From positions 1 to 7,586 of the forward strand of contig JAJQGR010000078.1 of assembly GCA_021200345.1 (NCBI GenBank): DNA of 7,586 nt, given 5' to 3'. A program made the translations under genes and the position numbers. Under the pieces are notes generated by a model that saw only the letters and a list, made by a program, of their open reading frames with translations, was not told the DNA's origin and did no database searches. This stretch comes from Lachnospiraceae bacterium. Lineage in GTDB: Bacteria > Bacillota > Clostridia > Lachnospirales > Lachnospiraceae. Shown here in pieces: positions 1 through 5,820 of this stretch; positions within the stretch are counted from its first letter, which is position 1, and each line of letters starts with the position of its first letter.

Positions 1-150
1 GGTGTAGACCGTCTGAATGCGGTTTCTGGTAGTCTGCGGTTTTCTGGATGTGATGGCAATTTTCTGCCCGATAATGTGATTCATCAGGGTCGATTTGCCT
101 ACGTTGGGACGGCCAATCAGGGTGGCAAAACCGGATTTTGTGTTGTTCAT
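1..150 (-). CDS. era: GTPase Era, N-terminal 50 residues (cut by window edge)
   Basis: Era is an essential GTPase that binds the 3' end of 16S rRNA and helps assemble the 30S ribosomal subunit. Only the start of the G domain is present. Residues 13-20 read GRPNVGKS, the G1/P-loop, followed by T21. Residues 35-42 read SRKPQTTR, the switch I/G2 segment in the form typical of Era rather than of Der or MnmE. The C-terminal KH RNA-binding domain lies outside the window. The ATG at 150 is 15 nt downstream of the M16 peptidase stop codon, with a modest GGA purine stretch as ribosome binding site and no visible terminator between them, so the two genes are probably co-transcribed. Identification is firm; only the length and C-terminus are unseen. 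Confidence 0.95.
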   Translation of the reverse strand, partial: MNNTKSGFATLIGRPNVGKSTLMNHIIGQKIAITSRKPQTTRNRIQTVYT

Positions 151-165
151 GTGTATATTCCGTTT

Positions 166-3090
166 CTATAAATATTGTTCGGTTGTTTCAAAAAGGTCCC
201 TGTTTTGGAGAAGCTTTTCAGCATTTCCCACCACACACAGCGCTTCGTCCTCCATGAAAGCTTCCACGTAGGCTGAGAGACTGCGAAGTTTATCCGGAGT
301 ACAGTCCAGAAGTTGGTCTCTGTCACGCTGCATTTCTTCGTAGGTTTTTCCGGACATATACGCGGAAAGGGACATGGCGCCGAGACCGGAAGGGGTAAGA
401 GGCGTATCCAGTTCGCTGATTGCGCCGATGATATACTGGGTCATGGTGCGATCATCGATCTCCAGTTCGGCGATGGCTTTCGCCGCGTTCTCATACACTC
501 CGACCGTACGCTTCAGATGGGGATCTCTGTAAGATACAAAATAACTGTCACCATTGTGTCCAAAACGCAGCATACAGCCGTAAGCCCCGCCCTTAACGCG
601 CACCTGTGTCCACAGATATTCATAACTCAGCATGGTCTTGAGCACCTGCAAAGCGCCGGTATACTCCAGACCTTTCTTTTTAAAATTGCCGGCCCTGCAG
701 ACATACTGTACCTGACCGGATGTCAGAAAGCCCTCCTGCTTTTTGGAAATGACCGGAGTATAGCTGCCCCGACAAATCTCACAGGTATATAAATGCTCCG
801 CAAAATTTTCAATACATTCAACGGTTTGAGCAATTCCTGTCTCCTCCGCCGTAATGTCTACCATCAGGTTCTCCCTGCGGAAAATAATCTCGCACAGCTT
901 TTGCAGGGTCTGAGCCGTCTCCTTTAATCCTTCCTCATCTCTCTTCGCCAGCTCACACAGAAAACGATAAGAAGTGATTCCGGAGAGCTCCTCCTGTACA
1001 GCACCGGTTTTGCTGAAATAGGACAGGGCCCTGGCAGCCGCCATCTGATGGCCCGACTGCATCAGAGCACTCTGCATCTGACTCTTTGTCTCCAGCAGGA
1101 TTTCTCTCAAACGCTTTAAATCCGAAAAATCAGTTCCAGTAATCACTTCCTGAATCAGGGCAATGGCCGCGGGAATATTTTCGTACAGCATTTTGGCCTT
1201 CATATCCAGAGTCAGCGTCAGTTTCTCCGGCGTCTGGTGGTTCTGATACAGGTTGACAGTGGGCTCCATACTGCCGCAAATCAGGTTGATCTCATTGAAC
1301 AAATCCCCGTAATTGTGCCTGTCCGTATCCATCAGTATCAAAACGTTTTTCAGGACAGAAAGGTAAGGCATCATCTCCTGAGAAACGTCCTTTAAATCAA
1401 ACATCATGCGCAGGTAAGCAATACCGTTGGTATAAAGCGGATGGGTCAGCACCTTCACTTCCCCGCAGCTTCTCAGATCATTGACAGGCTTTAAAGCCTC
1501 TTTTTTCAAATCCTTAATCTGCAAAAGAGGAATGGTCGCCAGCGCCTGCTCCGTATCCTCTCTGTCCTGGTATTCCCGAAGCTTTTTCTCATCCTCGATA
1601 ATTTTCTGAATCTCCCCGGGTGACATGGCCGCCTTTTTTCTGGCCAGCTTTTGGGCAAAAGCAGCGTCTCTTTGCTCTGTCAGACCTTCCTCAGGATACA
1701 TCTCCACAATGCTTCTGTGAGGGTTATTTATCAGGTATTTCTCCACCAGTTCCTCAAAATATCCCTGGCCGGCTTTCTTTTTCAGACCCTCATAGATTTC
1801 GTCCAGTTCCAGACCCGCAAAGGGAGCTTCATCGCTGTAGTTCCAGGTGCCCATGGCCTGCAGGCCCATAATCAGCCCTTTCGGCCATCGACCGCAGTCG
1901 TTTTCCTTATACTGAAATTCCTGGCAGCTGATGGCAGCCTGAAGGGTTTTAGAATCTATTCCTTCCTTTACCACCTTTTTCAGGGTATCACGGATAATCT
2001 GTTCAAATTCTCCCACCCGTTTCTCATCCGCGTCCTTGGCAATGATACTGAAATAAGGCTGCAGAATCTCATCCTCCGCTGTGGAATATACGTCCTTGCC
2101 GATACCGGCGTCTACCAGAGCCTGTCTGACCACCGCACCGGGAGAGGAACAGAGCGCGTAATCCAGAATATCCAGAGCTACCGCCGTCTCCACGTCCAGT
2201 GAAGTGCCCACAGAAACATTGTAAGACAGGTAAGCCTTCTGCTCCGTATCCTCACCCTCCATGACCGGATAGGGCTTGCGTATATGCACCGGATTCTCAA
2301 AAGGCTTCTGCATGCGGATGCGGGTATCCATCTCCAGATAATCAAAACGATTCAGATAATGCTCGTGAATAAACAGAAGCTTCTCCCACAGATTCATATT
2401 TCCATACAGGTAAATATAACTGTTGGATGGGTGGTAAAGGGTATGGTGAAAATCCAGAAACTGTTCATAACTTAAGTCAGGAATACACTCCGGATCTCCG
2501 CCGCTCTCCAATCCATAGCAGGTGTCCGGATACAGAGAATTCACGATTTCTCTGGAAAATACCTCGTCCGCACTGGAGAACGCACCCTTCATCTCATTAT
2601 AAACCACTCCGTTGACAGTCAGCGGAGCCTCAGGGCTTTCCATTTCATAATGCCAGCCCTCCTGTCTGAAAATATTCTCCTCATGGTATATATTGGGAAA
2701 AAATACGGCGTCCAGATAAATATGCATCAGGTTCTGGAAATCTTTATCGTTGCAGCTGGCTACCGGGTACAGAGTGCGGTCCGGATAAGTCATGGCATTT
2801 AAAAAAGTATTAAGAGAGCCCTTGGCCAGTTCAATAAAAGGATCCTTTACCGGAAATTCCCGGGATCCGCACAGTACGCTGTGCTCCAGAATGTGAGGAA
2901 CACCGGTAGAATCTGCGGGCGGAGTGCGGAATCCGATATAAAAAACTTTATTATCATCTTCATTGTACATTGCCGCAATCCGTGCGCCGGTCTTTTTGTG
3001 ACGCAGACGATATACCGTGGAATGAAGATCTTTGCTCTCACGCTCCTCCTCCAGAGAGTAGTATTGTAAAACCTGTTCTTTGTCTGTCAT
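166..3090 (-). CDS. M16C family zinc metallopeptidase (PreP/Cym1-like insulinase family)
   Basis: This is a 974-residue protein of the M16C type, matching the usual length of about 970 for single-chain presequence-protease-like enzymes. Family members degrade short unstructured peptides inside a closed two-halved chamber. The inverted zinc motif HILEH is at residues 66-70 (H66 and H70 as ligands, E69 as catalytic base). The third ligand is probably E166 in GVVYNEMKGA, 96 residues after H70, the spacing known in plant PreP. In the C-terminal half, R831 and Y837 in RVKGGAYG correspond to the Arg/Tyr pair that completes the active site. No signal peptide is visible, so the enzyme should be cytoplasmic. 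The ATG at 3090 follows AGAGG at 6-nt spacing. The frame is intact and era follows directly. Substrate in this organism is unknown. Confidence 0.95.
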   Translation of the reverse strand: MTDKEQVLQYYSLEEERESKDLHSTVYRLRHKKTGARIAAMYNEDDNKVFYIGFRTPPADSTGVPHILEHSVLCGSREFPVKDPFIELAKGSLNTFLNAMTYPDRTLYPVASCNDKDFQNLMHIYLDAVFFPNIYHEENIFRQEGWHYEMESPEAPLTVNGVVYNEMKGAFSSADEVFSREIVNSLYPDTCYGLESGGDPECIPDLSYEQFLDFHHTLYHPSNSYIYLYGNMNLWEKLLFIHEHYLNRFDYLEMDTRIRMQKPFENPVHIRKPYPVMEGEDTEQKAYLSYNVSVGTSLDVETAVALDILDYALCSSPGAVVRQALVDAGIGKDVYSTAEDEILQPYFSIIAKDADEKRVGEFEQIIRDTLKKVVKEGIDSKTLQAAISCQEFQYKENDCGRWPKGLIMGLQAMGTWNYSDEAPFAGLELDEIYEGLKKKAGQGYFEELVEKYLINNPHRSIVEMYPEEGLTEQRDAAFAQKLARKKAAMSPGEIQKIIEDEKKLREYQDREDTEQALATIPLLQIKDLKKEALKPVNDLRSCGEVKVLTHPLYTNGIAYLRMMFDLKDVSQEMMPYLSVLKNVLILMDTDRHNYGDLFNEINLICGSMEPTVNLYQNHQTPEKLTLTLDMKAKMLYENIPAAIALIQEVITGTDFSDLKRLREILLETKSQMQSALMQSGHQMAAARALSYFSKTGAVQEELSGITSYRFLCELAKRDEEGLKETAQTLQKLCEIIFRRENLMVDITAEETGIAQTVECIENFAEHLYTCEICRGSYTPVISKKQEGFLTSGQVQYVCRAGNFKKKGLEYTGALQVLKTMLSYEYLWTQVRVKGGAYGCMLRFGHNGDSYFVSYRDPHLKRTVGVYENAAKAIAELEIDDRTMTQYIIGAISELDTPLTPSGLGAMSLSAYMSGKTYEEMQRDRDQLLDCTPDKLRSLSAYVEAFMEDEALCVVGNAEKLLQNRDLFETTEQYL

Positions 3091-3206
3091 TTTTTACCTC
3101 TTGAGTGATATTTTTGTCTATTGACGACACTTTCATTTGAAACTATAAAAGGACCCGAAGTATAACTCCAGGCCCAGTGTAAAAGGGGAATTTTACCAAA
3201 AATCAA

Positions 3207-3233
3207 TTGTGGGGATTTCATAACCGTCCACAA
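3207..3233 (-). repeat. Inverted repeat at the predicted start of the M16 leader
   Basis: TTGTGG at 3207-3212 and CCACAA at 3228-3233 form a 6-bp inverted repeat with a 15-nt spacer. In minus-strand RNA two further G-U pairs could lengthen the stem to 8 bp. It begins at or just after the predicted transcription start near 3232, so it could be an operator or a 5' mRNA hairpin. No T-run follows, so it is not an obvious terminator. A second short palindrome, GTAAAA-GGGGAA-TTTTAC, lies at 3179-3196 in the same leader. Confidence 0.3.
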
Positions 3234-3238
3234 CCAGG

Positions 3239-3267
3239 AGTATACTACAACATTTGACAAATTGCAA
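3239..3267 (-). promoter_or_regulatory. Candidate sigma-A promoter for the M16 peptidase-era unit
   Basis: On the minus strand, TTGCAA (3267-3262, 4/6 match to the -35 consensus) and TATACT (3244-3239, 5/6 match to the -10 consensus) are separated by exactly 17 nt. Transcription would start near 3232 and give a leader of about 140 nt before the ATG at 3090. The position, between the end of the small operon and the peptidase, fits a separate transcription unit. This is a consensus match only. Confidence 0.45.
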
Positions 3268-3284
3268 CAAATTTATGCAAAATA

Positions 3285-3701
3285 CTATAACGGAAATGTC
3301 ATAATGGCAAGCTTGGAACACTGAATCTCCTGAATCAGCATACCCTTTCGCGTCTTCTCAGCGACAGGGATGGCAATGAATTCATCCAGAGAATACATCT
3401 GCTCTCTGTATTCGATTCTGGTGCCTCCTCTGAATTTTTTTATTTCTCTTTTTTCTGAGACCTTTATCTTTGTATGCAGAACCTGGAAAGTCTGGTAAAT
3501 CATGCCTTCCTTTTCCATATAATAAAACAGGCTCTCTATGGTGGTCTCAGGATCCACTTCTTTCATTACATACGTATTCAGGATTGCCTGAAACTTAAAG
3601 GGTATGTCCCGGTCTGTGGACAGATCGCCCAGACTGAATTTGCCGCCCACATAGAGCTTTCCCGTATCCTGCATGACATATCTGTAATCTCTGTATTCCA
3701 T
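3285..3701 (-). CDS. Conserved-looking 138-residue protein of unknown function, coupled to the sigma-like gene
   Basis: I do not recognise a characterised family. The 138-residue protein has no signal peptide, transmembrane segment, Cys pair or helix-turn-helix. It looks mixed alpha/beta: a Tyr-rich N-terminus (residues 1-20), a helical middle (about 53-66, IESLFYYMEKEG), then basic strand-like segments (74-100) and a C-terminal part ending in hydrophobic strands. It is therefore unlikely to supply the missing region 4 of its neighbour. The ATG at 3701 abuts the stop codon of the sigma-like gene (TAGATG, zero spacing). A GAGG about 8 nt upstream lies inside that gene's last codons, which indicates translational coupling and a shared function. 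A role as binding partner of the sigma-like protein is inference from context. Confidence 0.8.
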   Translation of the reverse strand: MEYRDYRYVMQDTGKLYVGGKFSLGDLSTDRDIPFKFQAILNTYVMKEVDPETTIESLFYYMEKEGMIYQTFQVLHTKIKVSEKREIKKFRGGTRIEYREQMYSLDEFIAIPVAEKTRKGMLIQEIQCSKLAIMTFPL

Positions 3702-4457
3702 CTATTGATCCTCACAGCCTTCCAGATAACCGATCTTGTAACCACTGATCCGCATGGCATCCCGGATTTCGTCCTCAGATCTTCCTGTCTCTGAAGCCAG
3801 CTCCTCCACAGTAACCTTGCGCATCAGGCTCTCCGACAGTTCTCTGGCCTGATCCATGATCACGTTAATCTGATCGGCAACTTTCTGATTCTCCTCCCTC
3901 TGATCCTTGAGAGAGGCAATATAGTCTTCCATGGCATCCATGATCATTTTGACCAGCATGCCCTGGGCTTCCGCGGCGTGCTCCATGGCATCCAGCATGG
4001 TCACTCCCACAGATAAGGCCACGTTGCCCTCACCGATCAGATCCTCCAGGAAAGCTCCCTGACCAGCGTATAGCCTGGCAATCTCTGCCACTCTGGGTAA
4101 AAAAGCCTCTGTCAGCCTGTGCATGGACTTTCGATCCTTGGCCATGGCTGAGAGCGTAAGGGCTTCCAGTTCTCCCTCAGTCACCTCAGGGAGAGCCTCC
4201 AGCTCCTTTAAATAGCTGTCCAGATAGTTCACATCCTCCGGGGTCATATATTCCTCAGGATTGACAGCCTCCTCCACTCCGATGCGCTGCTTTTTCAGAT
4301 AATCATAGACCAGCTCCATCTGCTGCGCCTCAAAATGCAGGGGGGCAAAGGCAGTGTCCAGCTGCTCCCTGGTGATCACATTTCCCTGATCTTTGGCTGT
4401 CTTTTTCACAGATTCCAATGTTTTTGCAAATAAGATTTCCTGATTCTGTTCTGCCAC
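3702..4457 (-). CDS. Degenerate sigma-70-like protein lacking region 4
   Basis: This is a 251-residue protein resembling the front part of a primary sigma factor. Residues about 7-62 resemble region 1.1 (VITREQLD, then YDYLKKQRIGV). Residues 75-87 (EDVNYLDSYLKEL) resemble region 1.2. Residues 96-152 match regions 2.1-2.2, the core RNA polymerase contact, including LYAGQG and FLEDLIGEGNVAL, compare the usual FLDLIQEGN. Residues about 178-237 resemble region 3 (VTVEELASETGRSEDEIRDAM, quoted in part: EELASETGRSEDEI). The aromatic YATWW-type segment of regions 2.3/2.4 is replaced by AQGMLVKMIMDAMEDY, and the chain ends without a region 4 helix-turn-helix. It may bind core polymerase without recognising promoters itself. 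The start is GTG at 4457: it sits 5 nt after AGGAG, and an in-frame stop lies just upstream. An out-of-frame ATG overlaps it at 4459. The 138-residue gene follows with no gap. Confidence 0.85.
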   Translation of the reverse strand: MAEQNQEILFAKTLESVKKTAKDQGNVITREQLDTAFAPLHFEAQQMELVYDYLKKQRIGVEEAVNPEEYMTPEDVNYLDSYLKELEALPEVTEGELEALTLSAMAKDRKSMHRLTEAFLPRVAEIARLYAGQGAFLEDLIGEGNVALSVGVTMLDAMEHAAEAQGMLVKMIMDAMEDYIASLKDQREENQKVADQINVIMDQARELSESLMRKVTVEELASETGRSEDEIRDAMRISGYKIGYLEGCEDQ

Positions 4458-4462
4458 ATTTT

Positions 4463-4467
4463 CTCCT
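4463..4467 (-). promoter_or_regulatory. Ribosome binding site deciding the GTG start of the sigma-like gene
   Basis: AGGAG on the minus strand lies 5 nt before the GTG at 4457-4455. An ATG at 4459-4457 overlaps the GTG in the sequence ATGTGG but is in another frame, where it would encode only about 17 codons before a stop. The in-frame GTG therefore starts the 251-residue protein. The site sits just outside the closing stem of the palindromic element, so element folding need not hide it. Confidence 0.7.
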
Positions 4468-4474
4468 TTTTATT
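4468..4474. repeat. Direct repeat TTTTATT, copy 1 (possible target-site duplication)
   Basis: This 7-bp sequence directly abuts the left end of the palindromic element at 4475, and the same 7 bp occur at 4667-4673 next to its right end. The sequence is AT-rich, so chance identity is possible. The exact placement at both element ends is what suggests a target-site duplication. Confidence 0.45.
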
Positions 4475-4490
4475 GCTACTATTCACGGCT

Positions 4491-4570
4491 CTCCGCCCGC
4501 ATGCGCAATCTCGCCCGCTTTGCGTGCTTTCCCGCCCCTTACGGGGCTAAGATTGCTTATGTGGGTGGAG
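4491..4570. repeat. Long GC-rich imperfect hairpin (hairpin B of the element)
   Basis: Positions 4491-4511 pair with 4550-4570. There are 17 Watson-Crick pairs, three G-T positions that pair as G-U only if the plus strand is transcribed, and one mismatch (C4504/T4557). The inner part contains GCCCC-TTAC-GGGGC at 4534-4547 and a small CGC-TTT-GCG at 4516-4524. No T-run follows on either strand, so it does not look like an intrinsic terminator. Confidence 0.8.
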
Positions 4571-4587
4571 TTCCTGCTTCACAGGCT

Positions 4588-4650
4588 CATCAGAAAATAC
4601 AGCCAATATCTTACGTGCGAGCATGACGATTTTGTCTGTATTTTCTGATG
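4588..4650. repeat. Perfect 15-bp inverted repeat (hairpin A of the element)
   Basis: CATCAGAAAATACAG at 4588-4602 is matched exactly by CTGTATTTTCTGATG at 4636-4650, with a 33-nt loop. The right arm touches the outer terminal repeat (4651) without a spacer. The loop holds a possible short CGTGC/GCATG stem (4614-4625). Confidence 0.9.
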
Positions 4651-4666
4651 GCCGTGAATAGTAACG

Positions 4667-4673
4667 TTTTATT
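4667..4673. repeat. Direct repeat TTTTATT, copy 2, overlapping the pseudo-rhomboid stop codon
   Basis: This is the second copy of the 7-bp direct repeat flanking the palindromic element. It includes the TAA stop codon of the pseudo-rhomboid gene (4671-4669). If it is a target-site duplication, the insertion hit the stop codon without changing the protein. Confidence 0.45.
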
Positions 4674-5583
4674 TTACATGCTCATGTGTAAACAGATGCT
4701 CCGAGCAATATTCATAATTTCCATTGCACTTGCTGCAGTAGCGGAACTCCAGATTGGGGTTGGAAATTTCCGTCTGGCCGCAGATGGCGCACTTGTGCAC
4801 CGCCGCCTTCATCTTTGGCGCTTTTTCCTCCTTTTTGGCGGTGGGGGCATGGGTGCGGGCTCTGGCTCTGGCCGTCTGTCGTCTGTATATCTGCTGCGGG
4901 TTAAAGGAACTTCTATTGCGCAGCAGGAAAACCCCCATATTGATCAGCGCTGCACCGATGACAAATTTACTGAAAATATTGCCCTGGATAAAATAATAGC
5001 CAAGCAGCAGCAGGTAAATGACTCCCAGTACCTTCGTCTTAACGGGAATCACGAAAAACAGCATTACCTGCATGTCCGGGAAGGTGGCCGCATATCCTAG
5101 GAATATGGACAAAGTAATATAGTATGTGGACATATAATAGGAAGCATACATGGAATAATAGCTCATCACCTCCGCGGTGACGTCCCCTCCCCACACCGGT
5201 CCGACCCAGACATAAACATAAATCAGACACAGGAAGGCTGCCGCAATGGTGCAGAGTATGCCGCCGAAAATATAAACATTATATTTCCATGTACCCCATA
5301 CTTTCTCCAGCATGGTTCCCACAGACCAGTAAAAATACAGCATCAGCAGGGTAAAGAAGTCAAAGCTGGAAGGAGGTATTAACACCCAAGTGAAAAGCCG
5401 CCAGATCTGACCATGTAAAATCTTCCATGCATCCAGAGAAAGCCAGGTGTACAGAAATGTGGACGTAGAATCCGTCAGCTGCAGCACATAGCCGATGGCA
5501 AAGCCGATCACCAGATAAAGGGACAGGTTCCTGACAGCATAACGGCCAAATTTTTTTTCAAGGTTGCTTTTTCGGTAATTCAT
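4669..5583 (-). CDS. Rhomboid-fold membrane pseudoprotease with C-terminal zinc-binding-like Cys/His cluster
   Basis: This 304-residue protein has about six transmembrane segments (roughly 20-36, 73-94, 102-127, 148-166, 182-199, 204-222). The L1-loop hallmark GQIWRLFTWVLIP (58-70) and the following SVGTMLEKVWGTWKY (87-101) resemble rhomboid/derlin proteins. The catalytic GxSG serine motif and the TM6 histidine are absent: the corresponding segments read IFLGYAATFPD and FVIGAALINMGVF. It should therefore be a non-proteolytic family member. A basic linker (235-260, RARARTHAPTAKKEEK) leads to C265, C268, C283, C286, C293, H296, H300 and H302, spaced like a zinc-binding knuckle and predicted cytoplasmic from the positive-inside rule. 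The ATG at 5583 follows AGGAAGG. The ATG lies about 37 nt after a promoter candidate. The sigma-like gene is next downstream, so this may be a membrane sensor or scaffold for it (inference). Confidence 0.85.
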   Translation of the reverse strand: MNYRKSNLEKKFGRYAVRNLSLYLVIGFAIGYVLQLTDSTSTFLYTWLSLDAWKILHGQIWRLFTWVLIPPSSFDFFTLLMLYFYWSVGTMLEKVWGTWKYNVYIFGGILCTIAAAFLCLIYVYVWVGPVWGGDVTAEVMSYYSMYASYYMSTYYITLSIFLGYAATFPDMQVMLFFVIPVKTKVLGVIYLLLLGYYFIQGNIFSKFVIGAALINMGVFLLRNRSSFNPQQIYRRQTARARARTHAPTAKKEEKAPKMKAAVHKCAICGQTEISNPNLEFRYCSKCNGNYEYCSEHLFTHEHVK

Positions 5584-5627
5584 ATATCAATCCTTCCTGG
5601 TTGTATTCATAGTCACCAATTGAAGCC

Positions 5628-5656
5628 ATCATACCAAACTTTTCCGTGAAAGTAAA
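5628..5656 (-). promoter_or_regulatory. Candidate sigma-A promoter for the pseudo-rhomboid operon
   Basis: On the minus strand, TTTACT (5656-5651, 4/6 match) and TATGAT (5633-5628, 5/6 match) are spaced by 17 nt. Transcription would begin near 5621, leaving a leader of about 37 nt that contains the AGGAAGG ribosome binding site. The promoter faces away from the activase promoter at 5751-5779. Confidence 0.5.
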
Positions 5657-5750
5657 TAAACGGATTTTCTTTACTGATGTGATTTTGCCCGTTTTTAGAT
5701 TCTTTTAATTATTTTTCATTTTATTTACCAAAAGTCCAGGTCAGGTTTTG

Positions 5751-5779
5751 TTGATTTTAGATAAAAAAAGGGTTATAAT
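5751..5779 (+). promoter_or_regulatory. Strong sigma-A promoter candidate for the activase gene
   Basis: TTGATT (5751-5756, 4/6 match) and a perfect TATAAT (5774-5779) are separated by 17 nt. AT-rich DNA upstream (5696-5730) could act as an UP element. The predicted start near 5786 gives a leader of about 35 nt, with AGGG at 5811-5814 placed 6 nt before the ATG at 5821. No operator or riboswitch fold is evident in so short a leader. Confidence 0.7.
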
Positions 5780-5820
5780 AGCGATACTGTAAAGTACTGC
5801 AAAAGAAATGAGGGTTTTTT

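Larger units (their letters stand above)
4475..4666. mobile_element. MITE-like palindromic element with three hairpins inside terminal inverted repeats
   Basis: This 192-bp non-coding element fills the gap between the pseudo-rhomboid and sigma-like genes. The outer inverted repeats are 4475-4489 and 4651-4665 (15 bp; one mismatch, which is a U-G pair in minus-strand RNA). They enclose three hairpins. Hairpin A is a perfect 15-bp stem, 4588-4602 with 4636-4650. A small hairpin is CCTG 4573-4576 with CAGG 4582-4585. Hairpin B has a 21-position stem, 4491-4511 with 4550-4570 (17 Watson-Crick pairs plus three G-U in plus-strand RNA), with an inner GCCCC-TTAC-GGGGC at 4534-4547. Unpaired linkers between stems are only 0, 2, 2 and 1 nt, giving a four-way-junction-like fold. 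It encodes no transposase. It is probably a small non-autonomous repeat; a structured RNA is the alternative. Confidence 0.7.
5584..5820. other. Divergent intergenic region with back-to-back promoters
   Basis: This 237-bp AT-rich gap separates the minus-strand operon from the plus-strand activase gene. It contains the two promoter candidates listed separately, about 95 bp apart between their -35 boxes, and two ribosome binding sites. No terminator, RNA gene or further open frame with coding character is seen. Confidence 0.6.

Noticed and set aside
313..2615. Several plus-strand open frames of 60-183 codons
   Set aside because: They lie wholly opposite the M16C peptidase gene, whose motifs and length are secure. 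Their translations show no recognisable domains or consistent ribosome binding sites.
3268..3284. Terminator after the 138-residue gene
   Set aside because: Only a weak TTGCA/TGCAA repeat with no T-run is visible, so read-through into the M16 gene cannot be excluded.
3255..3288. Plus-strand TTGACA with TACTAT as a second promoter
   Set aside because: The spacing is 22 nt, too long for a sigma-A promoter. No gene lies downstream on that strand.
4534..4547. GCCCC-TTAC-GGGGC hairpin as an intrinsic terminator
   Set aside because: No run of T follows on either strand. The hairpin is internal to the larger palindromic element.
4475..4665. tRNA, known riboswitch or CRISPR repeat
   Set aside because: The fold has no cloverleaf dimensions and no riboswitch core that I recognise. 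There is no regularly spaced repeat-spacer pattern.
4418..5100. Plus-strand open frames of 76, 80 and 150 codons
   Set aside because: They run antisense through the palindromic element and the pseudo-rhomboid gene. The translations are low-complexity shadows of the opposite strand.
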